Shown: positions 38,902 through 45,313 of the stretch, in pieces
Layout of the letters: every line of letters starts with the position of its first letter
How positions within the stretch are numbered: the stretch's first letter is position 1
Virus record (IMG/VR): IMGVR_UViG_3300042406_000036
Coordinates: 1 to 45,313 of that record
DNA length: 45,313 nt
Direction: 5' to 3' (one strand)
DNA from: a virus
Translations under genes and position numbers: made by a program
The notes under the pieces: generated by a model
The model's input: the letters and a program-made list of their open reading frames with translations, nothing else
Database searches by the model: none
Told to the model about the DNA's origin: nothing

Positions 38902-39507
38902 TTAGCTTGTAGCAGTTGCTGAATATGTAACGCTTACTGTATCACCTGCTGTTGTAATTTTAGCAGTTGCAAAGTTACCTACGCTGTACAATGTACCGCC
39001 TGTATTACCTTGAGCACTTGATGCGCCAGTACCTGTAACTAAGAAACATCCATAAACTGTACCACCTGCACCTGTAATTGTATATGTAATCGCAGTGGCT
39101 GTTGATGTAGTTACGTTTGTTGGTGTTGTACCTGTAGACGTCGCTGAAGCAAATACTGCTGTACCACGTACTGCTGAACCACCTACTGTGTAATTAATAA
39201 ATTCAGAAGATGGGACAATAGTAGCCATAGTATCTGTAGCTGCCGGTGTTAAAGATGCACTTGTAAGACCTAAAAACGGGCCAACTACTGAGTAACTAAC
39301 GCCTTTTAATAAAGTGTCTAATAAGAGTTGTTTACCAACTGCAACTACTAGATTAGGAAATGATTCTTCCCATTTTAAATTACCATCTTTATCACGGCAT
39401 TCAACTTTGTAAATACCTTCAATACCTACAGTTTCATTAGCTTGTGCACCAGCATTTAAAACGATGCTAGCGTGATCGCCAAATCCGCCTTGTTCTCTTT
39501 GATTCAT
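38902..39507 (-). CDS. virion protein, probable tail/fibre base
   Basis: A 201-residue protein. Its N-terminal half has a block I recall from phage structural proteins (IEGIYKVECRDKDGNLKWEE, then FPNLVVAVGKQLLLDTLL); the rest is threonine/alanine/glycine-rich beta sequence with a central IVPSSEFINYTVGGSAVRG. No enzymatic motif. It lies directly in front of the large fibre gene and may join the fibre to the tail. Confidence rests on context and composition. Confidence 0.55.
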   Translation of the reverse strand: MNQREQGGFGDHASIVLNAGAQANETVGIEGIYKVECRDKDGNLKWEESFPNLVVAVGKQLLLDTLLKGVSYSVVGPFLGLTSASLTPAATDTMATIVPSSEFINYTVGGSAVRGTAVFASATSTGTTPTNVTTSTATAITYTITGAGGTVYGCFLVTGTGASSAQGNTGGTLYSVGNFATAKITTAGDTVSVTYSATATS

Positions 39508-39517
39508 AATTGACTCC

Positions 39518-39943
39518 TTAATTAATTCGTAATACAGCAGTGGTTGAGGTAGCTGCTGGAAATTCTATTGTAAATGTTGTAGTGGCTGTTTTTACCCCAC
39601 CAAAGCTTAATACTGCGACTGATGCGTTTGTAGTGCTATTATATATCAAGGCGCCTGCTGCAGCAAAATTTGCAGGACTCCAAGTTACATTGGCAAATGT
39701 TACATAAGCCGTGTTATTACTAGTATCACTACCAACCGTAGGAGTTAATGTTAATCCCCCTGCAGTATAGCCCGTACCTGTAATTTCGTTAGTTGTTGTA
39801 TATGCCGTTGTTTCGCTATTAATAGTAGCCGTTGCATCATACAAAGCAATTTTATATGTATAAGGTGAACCTGTAAAAAAATTCTCTAAACCTTTTAATA
39901 GATTTAGTTTAAACGTCGTGGTCTGTGCTTGTCCTAAAATCAT
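39518..39943 (-). CDS. small beta-rich virion protein
   Basis: A 141-residue protein starting MILGQAQTTTFKLNLLKGLE. The order of strands (YTYKIALYDATA, then EITGTGYTAGGLTL, AYVTFANVTWSP and AAGALIYNSTTNASVAV) is that of a minor tail or baseplate-type beta sandwich seen in many phages. It overlaps the adaptor gene by four bases and precedes the fibre genes. Function within the tail is not shown by motif. Confidence 0.6.
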   Translation of the reverse strand: MILGQAQTTTFKLNLLKGLENFFTGSPYTYKIALYDATATINSETTAYTTTNEITGTGYTAGGLTLTPTVGSDTSNNTAYVTFANVTWSPANFAAAGALIYNSTTNASVAVLSFGGVKTATTTFTIEFPAATSTTAVLRIN

Positions 39944-40581
39944 TGAACTGGATACCTTACTTGACCTGATCTATATGCATCTTGTCTATCTTTGCCGTCT
40001 GCAAGTTGTTTCAATAGAAGCATTGCTTCGTCATATCTAACTCTATAATTATCAAGTACGTCTTTTTCGCCCTTCATATAAGTGTAAGCTTCTAGTAAAG
40101 AACCATATAAAAGAACTGAACTAAAGTTATCACCTAACCAAGTTGTACCACCTGCCACAGTTGTAATTGATTCAGGATAGTAAAAATAATGTAACTCTAC
40201 TGCATAACTGGCATCAGGTGTTGGCCCCATAATAAATGTGTTTTGGTCAAACACTGCGTAATACTCAGGCACACCATAAAAATCTGAATCTGTATCAGGA
40301 AATGATTGTCTAATAAAGTTCACGTCCTTATTTAAAAGATACAAGTATTCATTATTTGCATTAATTACAGCTAAGCTAAATGTAGATAACCAACCCGTAG
40401 GTATAGCTAAATACTTATTTCCAGACGTAGTTGTACCTGTTACATTTTTACGTAACGCTGGTAATTGGACTGTATTATAGATCCTCTGTTCAGCTTGAGT
40501 AATAAACGTATTTATTACCGTAGTAGTAAACTGATTTTCCGTGTAATCCTGTATCTGTGCTACGAGCTGACTGTAATTCAT
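39940..40581 (-). CDS. tail adaptor-like protein
   Basis: A 213-residue protein. It opens with a helix typical of head-tail adaptors (YSQLVAQIQDYTENQFTTTV, then TFITQAEQRIYNTVQLPALR), has a central strand region (YLAIPTGWLSTFSL, FIMGPTPDASYAVELHYFYY) and a C-terminal helical part (SLLEAYTYMKGEKDV to MLLLKQLADGKDRQDAYR). This two-helix plus beta layout fits the adaptor that joins portal and tail nozzle in short-tailed phages. It ends with a four-base overlap to the next gene. Confidence 0.6.
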   Translation of the reverse strand: MNYSQLVAQIQDYTENQFTTTVINTFITQAEQRIYNTVQLPALRKNVTGTTTSGNKYLAIPTGWLSTFSLAVINANNEYLYLLNKDVNFIRQSFPDTDSDFYGVPEYYAVFDQNTFIMGPTPDASYAVELHYFYYPESITTVAGGTTWLGDNFSSVLLYGSLLEAYTYMKGEKDVLDNYRVRYDEAMLLLKQLADGKDRQDAYRSGQVRYPVQ

Positions 40582-40584
40582 TTA

Positions 40585-40806
40585 TTACGCCATTGGGCCT
40601 CTAGCTTTAGTACCCTTAGTTGCTGCTCCGCAACCACGAATTTGTGTTTCACCGTGTCTATTCATTTTGTTAGAACCTGGGTCCCCTGCACTTACACGTT
40701 GTCTAGCTGTACCTTGATTTAAGTCTTGAGCTTTTAACTTGTTAGGGTCTTGGCTAAAACTAATATCTGCATTAGGTACAACGATTGGTTGTTTATATTC
40801 TGCCAT
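40585..40806 (-). CDS. small basic protein with GPMA end
   Basis: A 73-residue protein with a polar N-terminal half and a basic glycine-rich tail (QIRGCGAATKGTKARGPMA). The tail is similar in style to those of the other small basic proteins of this module (GKTKG type) and contains one cysteine. I recall such tails in marine phages but know no function. It lies between the adaptor gene and another basic protein gene. DNA or RNA contact, or a role in head assembly, is only a guess. Confidence 0.5.
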   Translation of the reverse strand: MAEYKQPIVVPNADISFSQDPNKLKAQDLNQGTARQRVSAGDPGSNKMNRHGETQIRGCGAATKGTKARGPMA

Positions 40807-40811
40807 GATAA

Positions 40812-41006
40812 TTATCCTTTTTTCTGTGCTGCAACTTTAGCCATACCGCGACCCATAGTTTTCATGTCAATGTTCTTTTTACCGCCTTTAGAACCTGCAT
40901 GTTTAGGGCCTTTTTCGATACCTACTTTAGCGCCGTCATTGCCTAAATTTTTACCTTTAGTTTTACCTTGTTTAGTAATACCATCAGCTCCTGATTTATA
41001 TGCCAT
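40812..41006 (-). CDS. small lysine/glycine-rich protein with GADG...GKTKG motif
   Basis: A 64-residue, strongly basic protein: about one residue in four is lysine. It starts with SGADGITKQGKTKGKNLG, which is the same motif that forms the C-terminal tail of the genes at 42712 and 42984, but here it is at the N-terminus. The rest is GSKGGKKNIDMKTMGRGMAK. No fold can be predicted. It may bind packaged DNA or mark proteins for assembly; both are inference. Confidence 0.5.
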   Translation of the reverse strand: MAYKSGADGITKQGKTKGKNLGNDGAKVGIEKGPKHAGSKGGKKNIDMKTMGRGMAKVAAQKKG

Positions 41007-41017
41007 GTTACTTCTCC

Positions 41018-41449
41018 TTAAGTTGTTGTTACTGTTACTGTGCCTACGTTACCTATACCTACTAGATCATTTGGCGTTAATCCAGCATCGTTTAGTCTTG
41101 ACCCACCTACAGGGTTCCAACCCCATTGTATAATTCTACTACCTAGTGTAGGTACACCTGTTTCAGTTTGTAATGGTCCTGTCACTTCTACTGTTTGTAA
41201 TCCATTTAAACCTGCCTGATAATAACTAGGACTGTCGGGTCTTGGATTTCGCACTGCTTGCGGATCATTAACTGGGTATAGGCCTAAGCTTAACTGTGGT
41301 TGATCCGGTTCCCAACATTCTGGGCATACGAGTATATTAACATTTTTTGTCTTTATAACTAAGCGTTTTAATTGCGTTAGTTTAAATCTAAATCCACATC
41401 GATCACATTGGGATATGGAATTCTTGGCACTAGCGTATTTAATTGGCAT
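41018..41449 (-). CDS. zinc-ribbon virion-region protein
   Basis: A 143-residue protein with two CxxC pairs in the N-terminal 45 residues (CDRCGFRFKL and VCPECWEPD), forming a clear zinc ribbon, followed by HPQ-like sequence (QPQLSLGLYPVNDPQAVRNP) and a less ordered tail. I recall this family (ribbon plus DPQAVRxPRPD) from many phages near head-tail joining genes; its role there is unknown to me. AAGGAG-type ribosome sites border the gene. Confidence 0.65.
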   Translation of the reverse strand: MPIKYASAKNSISQCDRCGFRFKLTQLKRLVIKTKNVNILVCPECWEPDQPQLSLGLYPVNDPQAVRNPRPDSPSYYQAGLNGLQTVEVTGPLQTETGVPTLGSRIIQWGWNPVGGSRLNDAGLTPNDLVGIGNVGTVTVTTT

Positions 41450-41453
41450 TTAA

Positions 41454-42380
41454 TTACCCGTGGTAAAACATTTCACGAGGTACAAACCTCACACTTGCTT
41501 TTTCTCTATCCTCATCTGCTGCTAGTTGAAACGCTGATTCGTAGTCTGCTCTTAGCATGGCAATTCTATCAGGCATAACATTAGGTAATTTCATACTTAA
41601 ATAAGCAGCTAACCCTGCAACCATGCAAGGAATAAATCTAAATGGAATGTCTTCTACAGTGACACCGTTACCTGCATCTTGTATACGTCTTAATCTGTAA
41701 TAAACAAACTGATAGAAATTACTTTGATCTGGTGCTGGCCATACATTGACTGTTGGAAGATTTTGCACATAGACTTTAGATGCTGTTAAGTGAGTTGCAG
41801 CGGTAGTATTGTATACACCACGTATACATCCAGTCAAATCATTGCCACTAATACCACCATACTGAATAGTCTCGTTGTCTACTTTAATAAAACCAAATTG
41901 TGCTAAACCTACAGTTGTTGTTAAAGTAATCGTTGTTTCTGTCGCATCTAATGCTTCAGCTGTAAGTATTGTAGTAGGGTTCTCTTGGCCACTTTGTCTA
42001 TTGATCCATACTTGGATAGGACGACCTGTTGCATTTTTATTTGGTATCGTAATGTAGGTTGATTCACTAATACGGTTAATATTAATGTCTTGTTGGTTTG
42101 ATCCTGTTCCAGTACGCGTCACCATATCAAGTAGGTCAATCGTGTCTACAGGCAACGGATACATAATACGACCTTGTTCTAAACTAATCTGACCAGGCTC
42201 TACAGTCCATAAGTTAATACCACGGTTAGCCCACTCAATCGTCATCAAGTTTAAAGAACGGCGTGCAGTGCGTAGGTCATATCCAGTACGCAACTCTTGT
42301 CCACATCGTTCAAATGCATCTTCAACTAGATTATTTAAATCTAAATTAAAACTTGTCTGTCCTGTGGTTCTATCTACCAT
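41454..42380 (-). CDS. tail tubular/adaptor-type structural protein
   Basis: A 308-residue protein. It begins with FNLDLNNLVEDAFERCGQEL, then a helix with RTARRSLNLMTIEWANRGINLW, an opening common to tail tubular or adaptor proteins of short-tailed phages, then a beta region with LTAEALDATETTITLTT and NETIQYGG, and an end rich in helices (FIPCMVAGLAAYLSMKLP, YESAFQLAADEDREKAS). It probably belongs to the ring below the portal. It overlaps the basic protein gene in front by one base. Confidence 0.65.
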   Translation of the reverse strand: MVDRTTGQTSFNLDLNNLVEDAFERCGQELRTGYDLRTARRSLNLMTIEWANRGINLWTVEPGQISLEQGRIMYPLPVDTIDLLDMVTRTGTGSNQQDININRISESTYITIPNKNATGRPIQVWINRQSGQENPTTILTAEALDATETTITLTTTVGLAQFGFIKVDNETIQYGGISGNDLTGCIRGVYNTTAATHLTASKVYVQNLPTVNVWPAPDQSNFYQFVYYRLRRIQDAGNGVTVEDIPFRFIPCMVAGLAAYLSMKLPNVMPDRIAMLRADYESAFQLAADEDREKASVRFVPREMFYHG

Positions 42381-42712
42381 TATTTTTTCCCTTTAGGAAA
42401 TCCTGCTTTCATATTTGCATAAGCTTTAGATGATATTGTAGACTTCGATTTTGGTCTTGAAGTACCTGCTTTTTTACGAGCATTTATATTTGCATAAAGT
42501 CCTACAGGTCCACCTTCTTTTTTACCAATACGAGTCGAGTCTAATTTTTGTTTATCTAACTTATCTATTGATTTAATCATGCCACCTTTTTTATACTGAG
42601 TAAAGTCCGTGTTGTCACGACGTTTTTTAACGACGCCTTTAGGCATAGTATTCTCAGTAGCACTAGGAATCTTAGTTTTCTTTATAGCACCCATACCACG
42701 TGAAGGTCTCAT
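42380..42712 (-). CDS. small basic protein with GLYANINARKK block
   Basis: A 110-residue, very basic protein (SRGMGAIKKTKIP, PKGVVKKRRDNTDF, YKKGGMIKSIDKLD). Its C-terminal part, GGPVGLYANINARKKAGTSR, matches in style a block that I recall as GLWANIHAKRKR in many podovirus-like phages, where it has no known function. One-base overlaps connect it to genes on both sides. It is one of five or six basic small proteins in this block. Confidence 0.5.
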   Translation of the reverse strand: MRPSRGMGAIKKTKIPSATENTMPKGVVKKRRDNTDFTQYKKGGMIKSIDKLDKQKLDSTRIGKKEGGPVGLYANINARKKAGTSRPKSKSTISSKAYANMKAGFPKGKK

Positions 42713-42981
42713 TAGCAGATTTTTCCTTTTGTTTTACCTTTTGTAGCAATACCATCAGCACGTTTAGAAGCTGAAGATTTAACCATACCACCTTTTTTGT
42801 AGTTCTCATCAAACTTTTTAACTTCTGTACTTACATCATACATAGCTTTATTTTTACGATAAGCTTCTGGATCTTTCATTTCTTCCATTTTCATTTGCTT
42901 TTCTTCAATTTTAGCTTTTTGTTCTTTTGATGGAGGCGTAATGTCTCTAACAAACTTTTTCATTTTTTCAACTATAGCCAT
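42712..42981 (-). CDS. small coiled-coil protein with RADG...GKTKGKIC tail
   Basis: An 89-residue protein. The start is ATG 42981; a TTG nine bases earlier would lie on top of the ribosome site (AGGA). The body is a charged helix (KIEEKQMKMEEMKDPEAYRK). The tail SASKRADGIATKGKTKGKIC ends in cysteine and is nearly the same as the tail of the gene directly upstream, including 21 identical bases (42758-42778 against 43030-43050). This shows duplication of the tail module onto two different bodies. Confidence 0.55.
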   Translation of the reverse strand: MAIVEKMKKFVRDITPPSKEQKAKIEEKQMKMEEMKDPEAYRKNKAMYDVSTEVKKFDENYKKGGMVKSSASKRADGIATKGKTKGKIC

Positions 42982-42983
42982 GA

Positions 42984-43286
42984 TTAGCAAATCCTTCCTT
43001 TAGTTTTACCGCGCATTGCACAGCCATCTGCACGTTTAGAAGCTGAAGATGCTTTTACTTTGCCACCTTTTTTCATACCCTTACCTTCAAATTTATCATC
43101 GACTAAATCAATAGCAACTTTAGTTCCAGGAGTACTACCCATTCCAGAACCAAATCCGCCTTGAGCTTTTATTTGTCCAATAGCGTCTCTCATTACTCCG
43201 CTTAAAAAACTTCCCTTCCCCTCTGCAGGGACGCTTCCGTCTGGTGATGCTGTTGCTGTTGCTGATCTTTTACTAAATAATCCCAT
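42984..43286 (-). CDS. small basic protein with RADG...GKTKGRIC tail
   Basis: A 100-residue protein. The N-terminal part is glycine/serine-rich with a helix (FLSGVMRDAIGQIKAQGGFG); a beta-like middle part (TPGTKVAIDLVDDKFEGKG) leads to MKKGGKVKASSASKRADGC and the end AMRGKTKGRIC. The tail is shared with the neighbouring gene. The conserved cysteines (CAM, final C) could form disulfides or hold metal. Nothing indicates an enzyme. Confidence 0.55.
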   Translation of the reverse strand: MGLFSKRSATATASPDGSVPAEGKGSFLSGVMRDAIGQIKAQGGFGSGMGSTPGTKVAIDLVDDKFEGKGMKKGGKVKASSASKRADGCAMRGKTKGRIC

Positions 43287-43288
43287 GA

Positions 43289-43627
43289 TTAAATCATCCT
43301 TCCTTTTGTTTTACCTTTTTTCTCGATACCGCCGCCTTTAGCATAACCGCAACCTTTAGCCATACCACCTTTTTTAAGCTTAGTTAGATTTGTTTTCTTG
43401 CCGCCGTGCAATTGATCGTCATGCATCTTAACTGCTTTTTTAACTACTTTTTTATCTTGTGCTAAATCTTTCTTGTCCATCATACCGCCTCCTTTAAATT
43501 TACGACCTTTGTCCGCTTGAAGAAATTCTTCGCCGACTGATTTTTTAATACCGACCTTCTTAGCAAACGCAGGGTTTTTAGCTACAGCTGCCATTAAATT
43601 ATGTTGCTTCTTAGATTGACTAGGCAT
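43289..43627 (-). CDS. small basic protein, DUF3008-like start, GKTKG tail
   Basis: A 112-residue protein with three parts: a start like DUF3008-type proteins (MPSQSKKQHNLMAAVAKNPA, then FAKKVGIKKSVGEEFLQADK), a middle block (KKDLAQDKKVVKKAVKMHDD, then QLHGGKKTNLTKLKKGG) that I recall from unrelated phages as its own module, and a tail GCGYAKGGGIEKKGKTKGRM. It therefore looks like a mosaic of small basic modules. It overlaps the gene in front by 8 bases. Confidence 0.5.
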   Translation of the reverse strand: MPSQSKKQHNLMAAVAKNPAFAKKVGIKKSVGEEFLQADKGRKFKGGGMMDKKDLAQDKKVVKKAVKMHDDQLHGGKKTNLTKLKKGGMAKGCGYAKGGGIEKKGKTKGRMI

Positions 43628-43841
43628 TTTGTTTCCATCTTAAACATTTAAAACAATTACAATCTGGGAAGTGATTAGGTTTTTTAGGCTTAACTACTTC
43701 TTCTTTTTTTACTTCTTTAATGATAGCTTCGACAATAGCTTCTGTAGCTTGGTCTTTAACTTCTTTATGAGTGATTTCATCTAATAATTCCTTTTGCTTT
43801 TGTTGCTTTGATTTAAATACTCTGTCTATAAAAGATTTCAT
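43620..43841 (-). CDS. small helical protein with CNCFKC end
   Basis: A 73-residue protein with a long charged helix (residues 10-50, KSKQQKQKELLDEITHKEVK onward) and a C-terminal cysteine cluster (HFPDCNCFKCLRW), which with the histidine could bind one zinc ion. It sits among the small basic proteins of the head-near region. It may be a linker between a helix bundle and a metal-held end; no family recognised. Confidence 0.5.
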   Translation of the reverse strand: MKSFIDRVFKSKQQKQKELLDEITHKEVKDQATEAIVEAIIKEVKKEEVVKPKKPNHFPDCNCFKCLRWKQNA

Positions 43842-43842
43842 A

Positions 43843-44031
43843 TTACTTACCTTTTTTTAACCAGCCTTGCACAGTTTTAGTTTCATAAATACGAATAGCA
43901 GTCCATATAATAGTAAAGAGTGCTGCAACTGCTGGTAACCAGCTCATTAATGTACCCATAACTGTTGCCACCGAAACCCCATCTATTAAATGTTTAGTAT
44001 GTTCATCTATGTTTTCAAAATATTTTGTCAT
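43843..44031 (-). CDS. small membrane protein, possible second holin
   Basis: A 62-residue protein. ATG 44031 has AAGGTGG about eight bases upstream and overlaps the stop of the gene in front (TAATG); GTG at 44043 is less likely. It has one or two short membrane segments at about 21-50 (SVATVMGTLMSWLPAVAALF, then TIIWTAIRIY) and a basic end (WLKKGK). The end motif IWTAIRIYETKTVQ is one I recall from small phage proteins often labelled holins. It is far from the lysozyme gene, so its role in lysis is open. Confidence 0.55.
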   Translation of the reverse strand: MTKYFENIDEHTKHLIDGVSVATVMGTLMSWLPAVAALFTIIWTAIRIYETKTVQGWLKKGK

Positions 44032-44291
44032 TAACATTTCCACCTTTTTAAAGAAGCAGCCTTGCGAGTAGGTCTACCTTTTTCATCTTTCATAGGACCG
44101 GGCATACCTGACATCCTTGCACAAAATGACTTCTTACGAGCACCACCTTGTGGCTGAGGAGCTTTTAAGTTTGAGCCTGTAGCTGCATTATATTTAGCGC
44201 GGCCTTTAGCGGTAAGCCCTGCACCTTTCGATACAGGAAGCTTCTCACCACGTCCGATTGCTAAGCTAGGACCTTTTTTCTTACTAGCCAT
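44031..44291 (-). CDS. conserved small basic phage protein
   Basis: An 86-residue basic protein with SLAIGRGEKLPVSKGAGLTA, then KGRAKYNAATGSNLKAPQP and an end with ARKKSFCARMSGM and LKRWKC. I recall this as one of the most conserved small phage proteins of marine podoviruses, perhaps catalogued as DUF6321, which I cannot check here. The LTAKGRAKYN block and two cysteines are its marks. It overlaps the structural gene in front by 8 bases. Function unknown. Confidence 0.65.
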   Translation of the reverse strand: MASKKKGPSLAIGRGEKLPVSKGAGLTAKGRAKYNAATGSNLKAPQPQGGARKKSFCARMSGMPGPMKDEKGRPTRKAASLKRWKC

Positions 44292-44781
44292 AGAATATTT
44301 CTACGTTAGGGATACTAGCTAACTGTGCGTAAACGCCATTCTCAGCTAACATGCCTTCACCAGGAACAATAATATTATATGGAACAGTATCTGCATTATC
44401 CACTGAGAACAACCAACGAGTATTTTCGTTAGCAGCTGCACCAGCAGTGATAGCGCCTGTATTAATATCTTGAACTGTATATGTGTTAGTAGCAGCTGTA
44501 AGAATTACATAGTTGCCATTAGTAGCTGTACCGCCTGTACCCGCAGCAAATGTTAAACCGATTTTTTGCCCAGCTACAAAGCCGTGAGCATTGTGTGTAA
44601 TTGTAATAACGCCGGCAGCGCTTCTAGCATAGGTAACTGCCGTTGGTGCTTGAGTTGCATCCCATAGATTTAAAGTACCTGCTGCACCGCCTAAAACAAT
44701 GCCTTTAACTCTAGTGCGTCCTACGACCATCTTAGCGCTGACATTTGTGTGTGCACTTTGTACATCATATTGCATTGCCAT
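44284..44781 (-). CDS. beta-rich virion protein, probable head decoration type
   Basis: A 165-residue protein. The N-terminal part (YDVQSAHTNVSAKMVVGRTR, then VKGIVLGG) and the end (YNIIVPGEGMLAENGVYAQL) look like a small jelly-roll virion protein. The middle (ITHNAHGFVAGQKIGLTFA, then NTYTVQD) is an Ig-like insertion similar in style to the one in the nozzle-like protein (22925-24898). AAGGAG lies before the ATG. It is separated from the gene in front by a hairpin. Its place near the expected capsid genes suggests a head decoration or neck role. Confidence 0.55.
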   Translation of the reverse strand: MAMQYDVQSAHTNVSAKMVVGRTRVKGIVLGGAAGTLNLWDATQAPTAVTYARSAAGVITITHNAHGFVAGQKIGLTFAAGTGGTATNGNYVILTAATNTYTVQDINTGAITAGAAANENTRWLFSVDNADTVPYNIIVPGEGMLAENGVYAQLASIPNVEIFYG

Positions 44782-44805
44782 AATTAATCTCCTTTATTTT
44801 AGTAA

Positions 44806-44822
44806 GGGGGCTAAGTGCCCCC
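44806..44822 (-). terminator. GC-rich intergenic hairpin, possible partial terminator or RNA structure
   Basis: GGGGGC-N5-GCCCCC forms a perfect six-base GC stem in the 51-base gap between two late genes. On the minus strand it is followed by TTACTAAAAT and not by a clean T run, so termination would be weak at most. A second inverted repeat, TAATTAATC (44781-44789) and GATTAATTA (44827-44835), encloses it; the inner arm lies between the ribosome site and the ATG of the following gene. It could lower expression of everything downstream or control that start. Confidence 0.5.
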
Positions 44823-44832
44823 AAGTGATTAA

Positions 44833-45309
44833 TTAACTTACAGCTGCGCTGAATGGTGTAGCTGGAGTACCAGAACCTACTAGAGCTGCAGATACTAAAT
44901 ATTCACCTGATGCAATATCAGTAATTTGAACATAAGAACCAACTAAACCGCCTGTTGTTGTACCGTTCATAGTGATTGTGTCAGAAGCTGGTAATGTACC
45001 AAATACAGAAGCTGTAGTTCCACCTACTGAAGCTAAACCATTCATAGTATCTGTTGCATTAGCAACTTGAATAACATAGTTATTAGATGTAACTGCTGTT
45101 GTAATTACAAATGTGTAAACAGCGTTTGAACCTGTAGCTGCTGGTAGAGTTACTGCAATACCTGCTGCACGTGATAAATTGATTGTTTGACCATTATAGT
45201 CTGCTGCTGTTACTGCTAATGTTGATGCTGTAACTGTTGAAACACCATCTGTACCTGTAATAAAACCGGCGAGTGATCGGACTGGGCCGCTAAATGTAGT
45301 TATTGCCAT
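44833..45309 (-). CDS. beta-rich virion protein, probable decoration or capsid-fibre type
   Basis: A 158-residue protein, complete within the window (ATG at 45309). It begins with FSGPVRSLAGFITGTDGVST and continues with repeating strand motifs (NLSRAAGIAVTLPAATGSNA, then YTFVITTAVTSNNYVIQVAN). This TLPAATG-type beta sequence is common in phage head decoration and fibre proteins of marine phages. A strong hairpin follows its stop, which suggests that it is made in larger amount than the genes after it. The major capsid gene is expected just right of the window. Confidence 0.55.
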   Translation of the reverse strand: MAITTFSGPVRSLAGFITGTDGVSTVTASTLAVTAADYNGQTINLSRAAGIAVTLPAATGSNAVYTFVITTAVTSNNYVIQVANATDTMNGLASVGGTTASVFGTLPASDTITMNGTTTGGLVGSYVQITDIASGEYLVSAALVGSGTPATPFSAAVS

Positions 45310-45313
45310 AATA

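Overview
This 45.3 kb window is part of a tailed bacteriophage genome. It is AT-rich and almost fully coding, with no gene-free stretch over about 100 bases. Genes overlap by 1 to 8 bases or are separated by a few bases. Gene content fits a short-tailed, podovirus-like phage of aquatic bacteria. It has a family A DNA polymerase with its own proofreading domain, a giant polyvalent virion protein, several protein types that I recall from marine and freshwater phages of the HMO-2011 type, and many glycine-rich tail adhesins. The host cannot be read from the sequence; an aquatic proteobacterium is an inference. Terminase, portal and major capsid genes are not visible and probably lie beyond the right edge. 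No integrase, tRNA, CRISPR array or insertion sequence was seen.

Positions 1 to 11571, plus strand: early and replication module. A run of small unknown genes (1 to 1406) precedes an exonuclease-DNA polymerase (1497 to 3365), a 2-oxoglutarate/Fe(II)-oxygenase-like protein, a Cas4/RecB-like nuclease with an iron-sulfur-type cysteine set, an HNH-like protein, an SNF2-type helicase (5139 to 6704), a coiled-coil protein, a probable ssDNA-binding protein, a Cro-like regulator and a 1002-residue primase-helicase (8370 to 11378). A sigma70-like promoter lies in front of the helicase. A second weak promoter-like site and a palindrome lie in front of the primase.

Positions 11564 to 45309, minus strand: late module, transcribed from right to left. 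It starts with decoration-like and very basic small proteins (45309 to 40585), then adaptor and tail proteins (42380 to 38902). Next come tail fibres and a tandem family of glycine-rich adhesins with shared end modules (38891 to 27860), including a protein made of eleven exact 20-residue repeats (31002 to 30094). A host-envelope and lysis block follows (27866 to 24898): a thioredoxin-like protein, two secreted cysteine-rich proteins, a coiled-coil membrane protein, a holin-like protein and a lysozyme. The module ends with tail nozzle-like and internal virion proteins (24898 to 17437) and a 1957-residue polyvalent protein carrying an HELMH metallopeptidase motif.

The two modules converge tail to tail with an 8-base overlap at 11564 to 11571 and no terminator between them. 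The parts most worth following up are the adhesin array, the 20-residue repeat protein, the family of small basic proteins sharing an RADG...GKTKG tail, and the secreted cysteine-rich/thioredoxin cassette. Several start sites were chosen from Shine-Dalgarno positions; these choices are stated in the entries.
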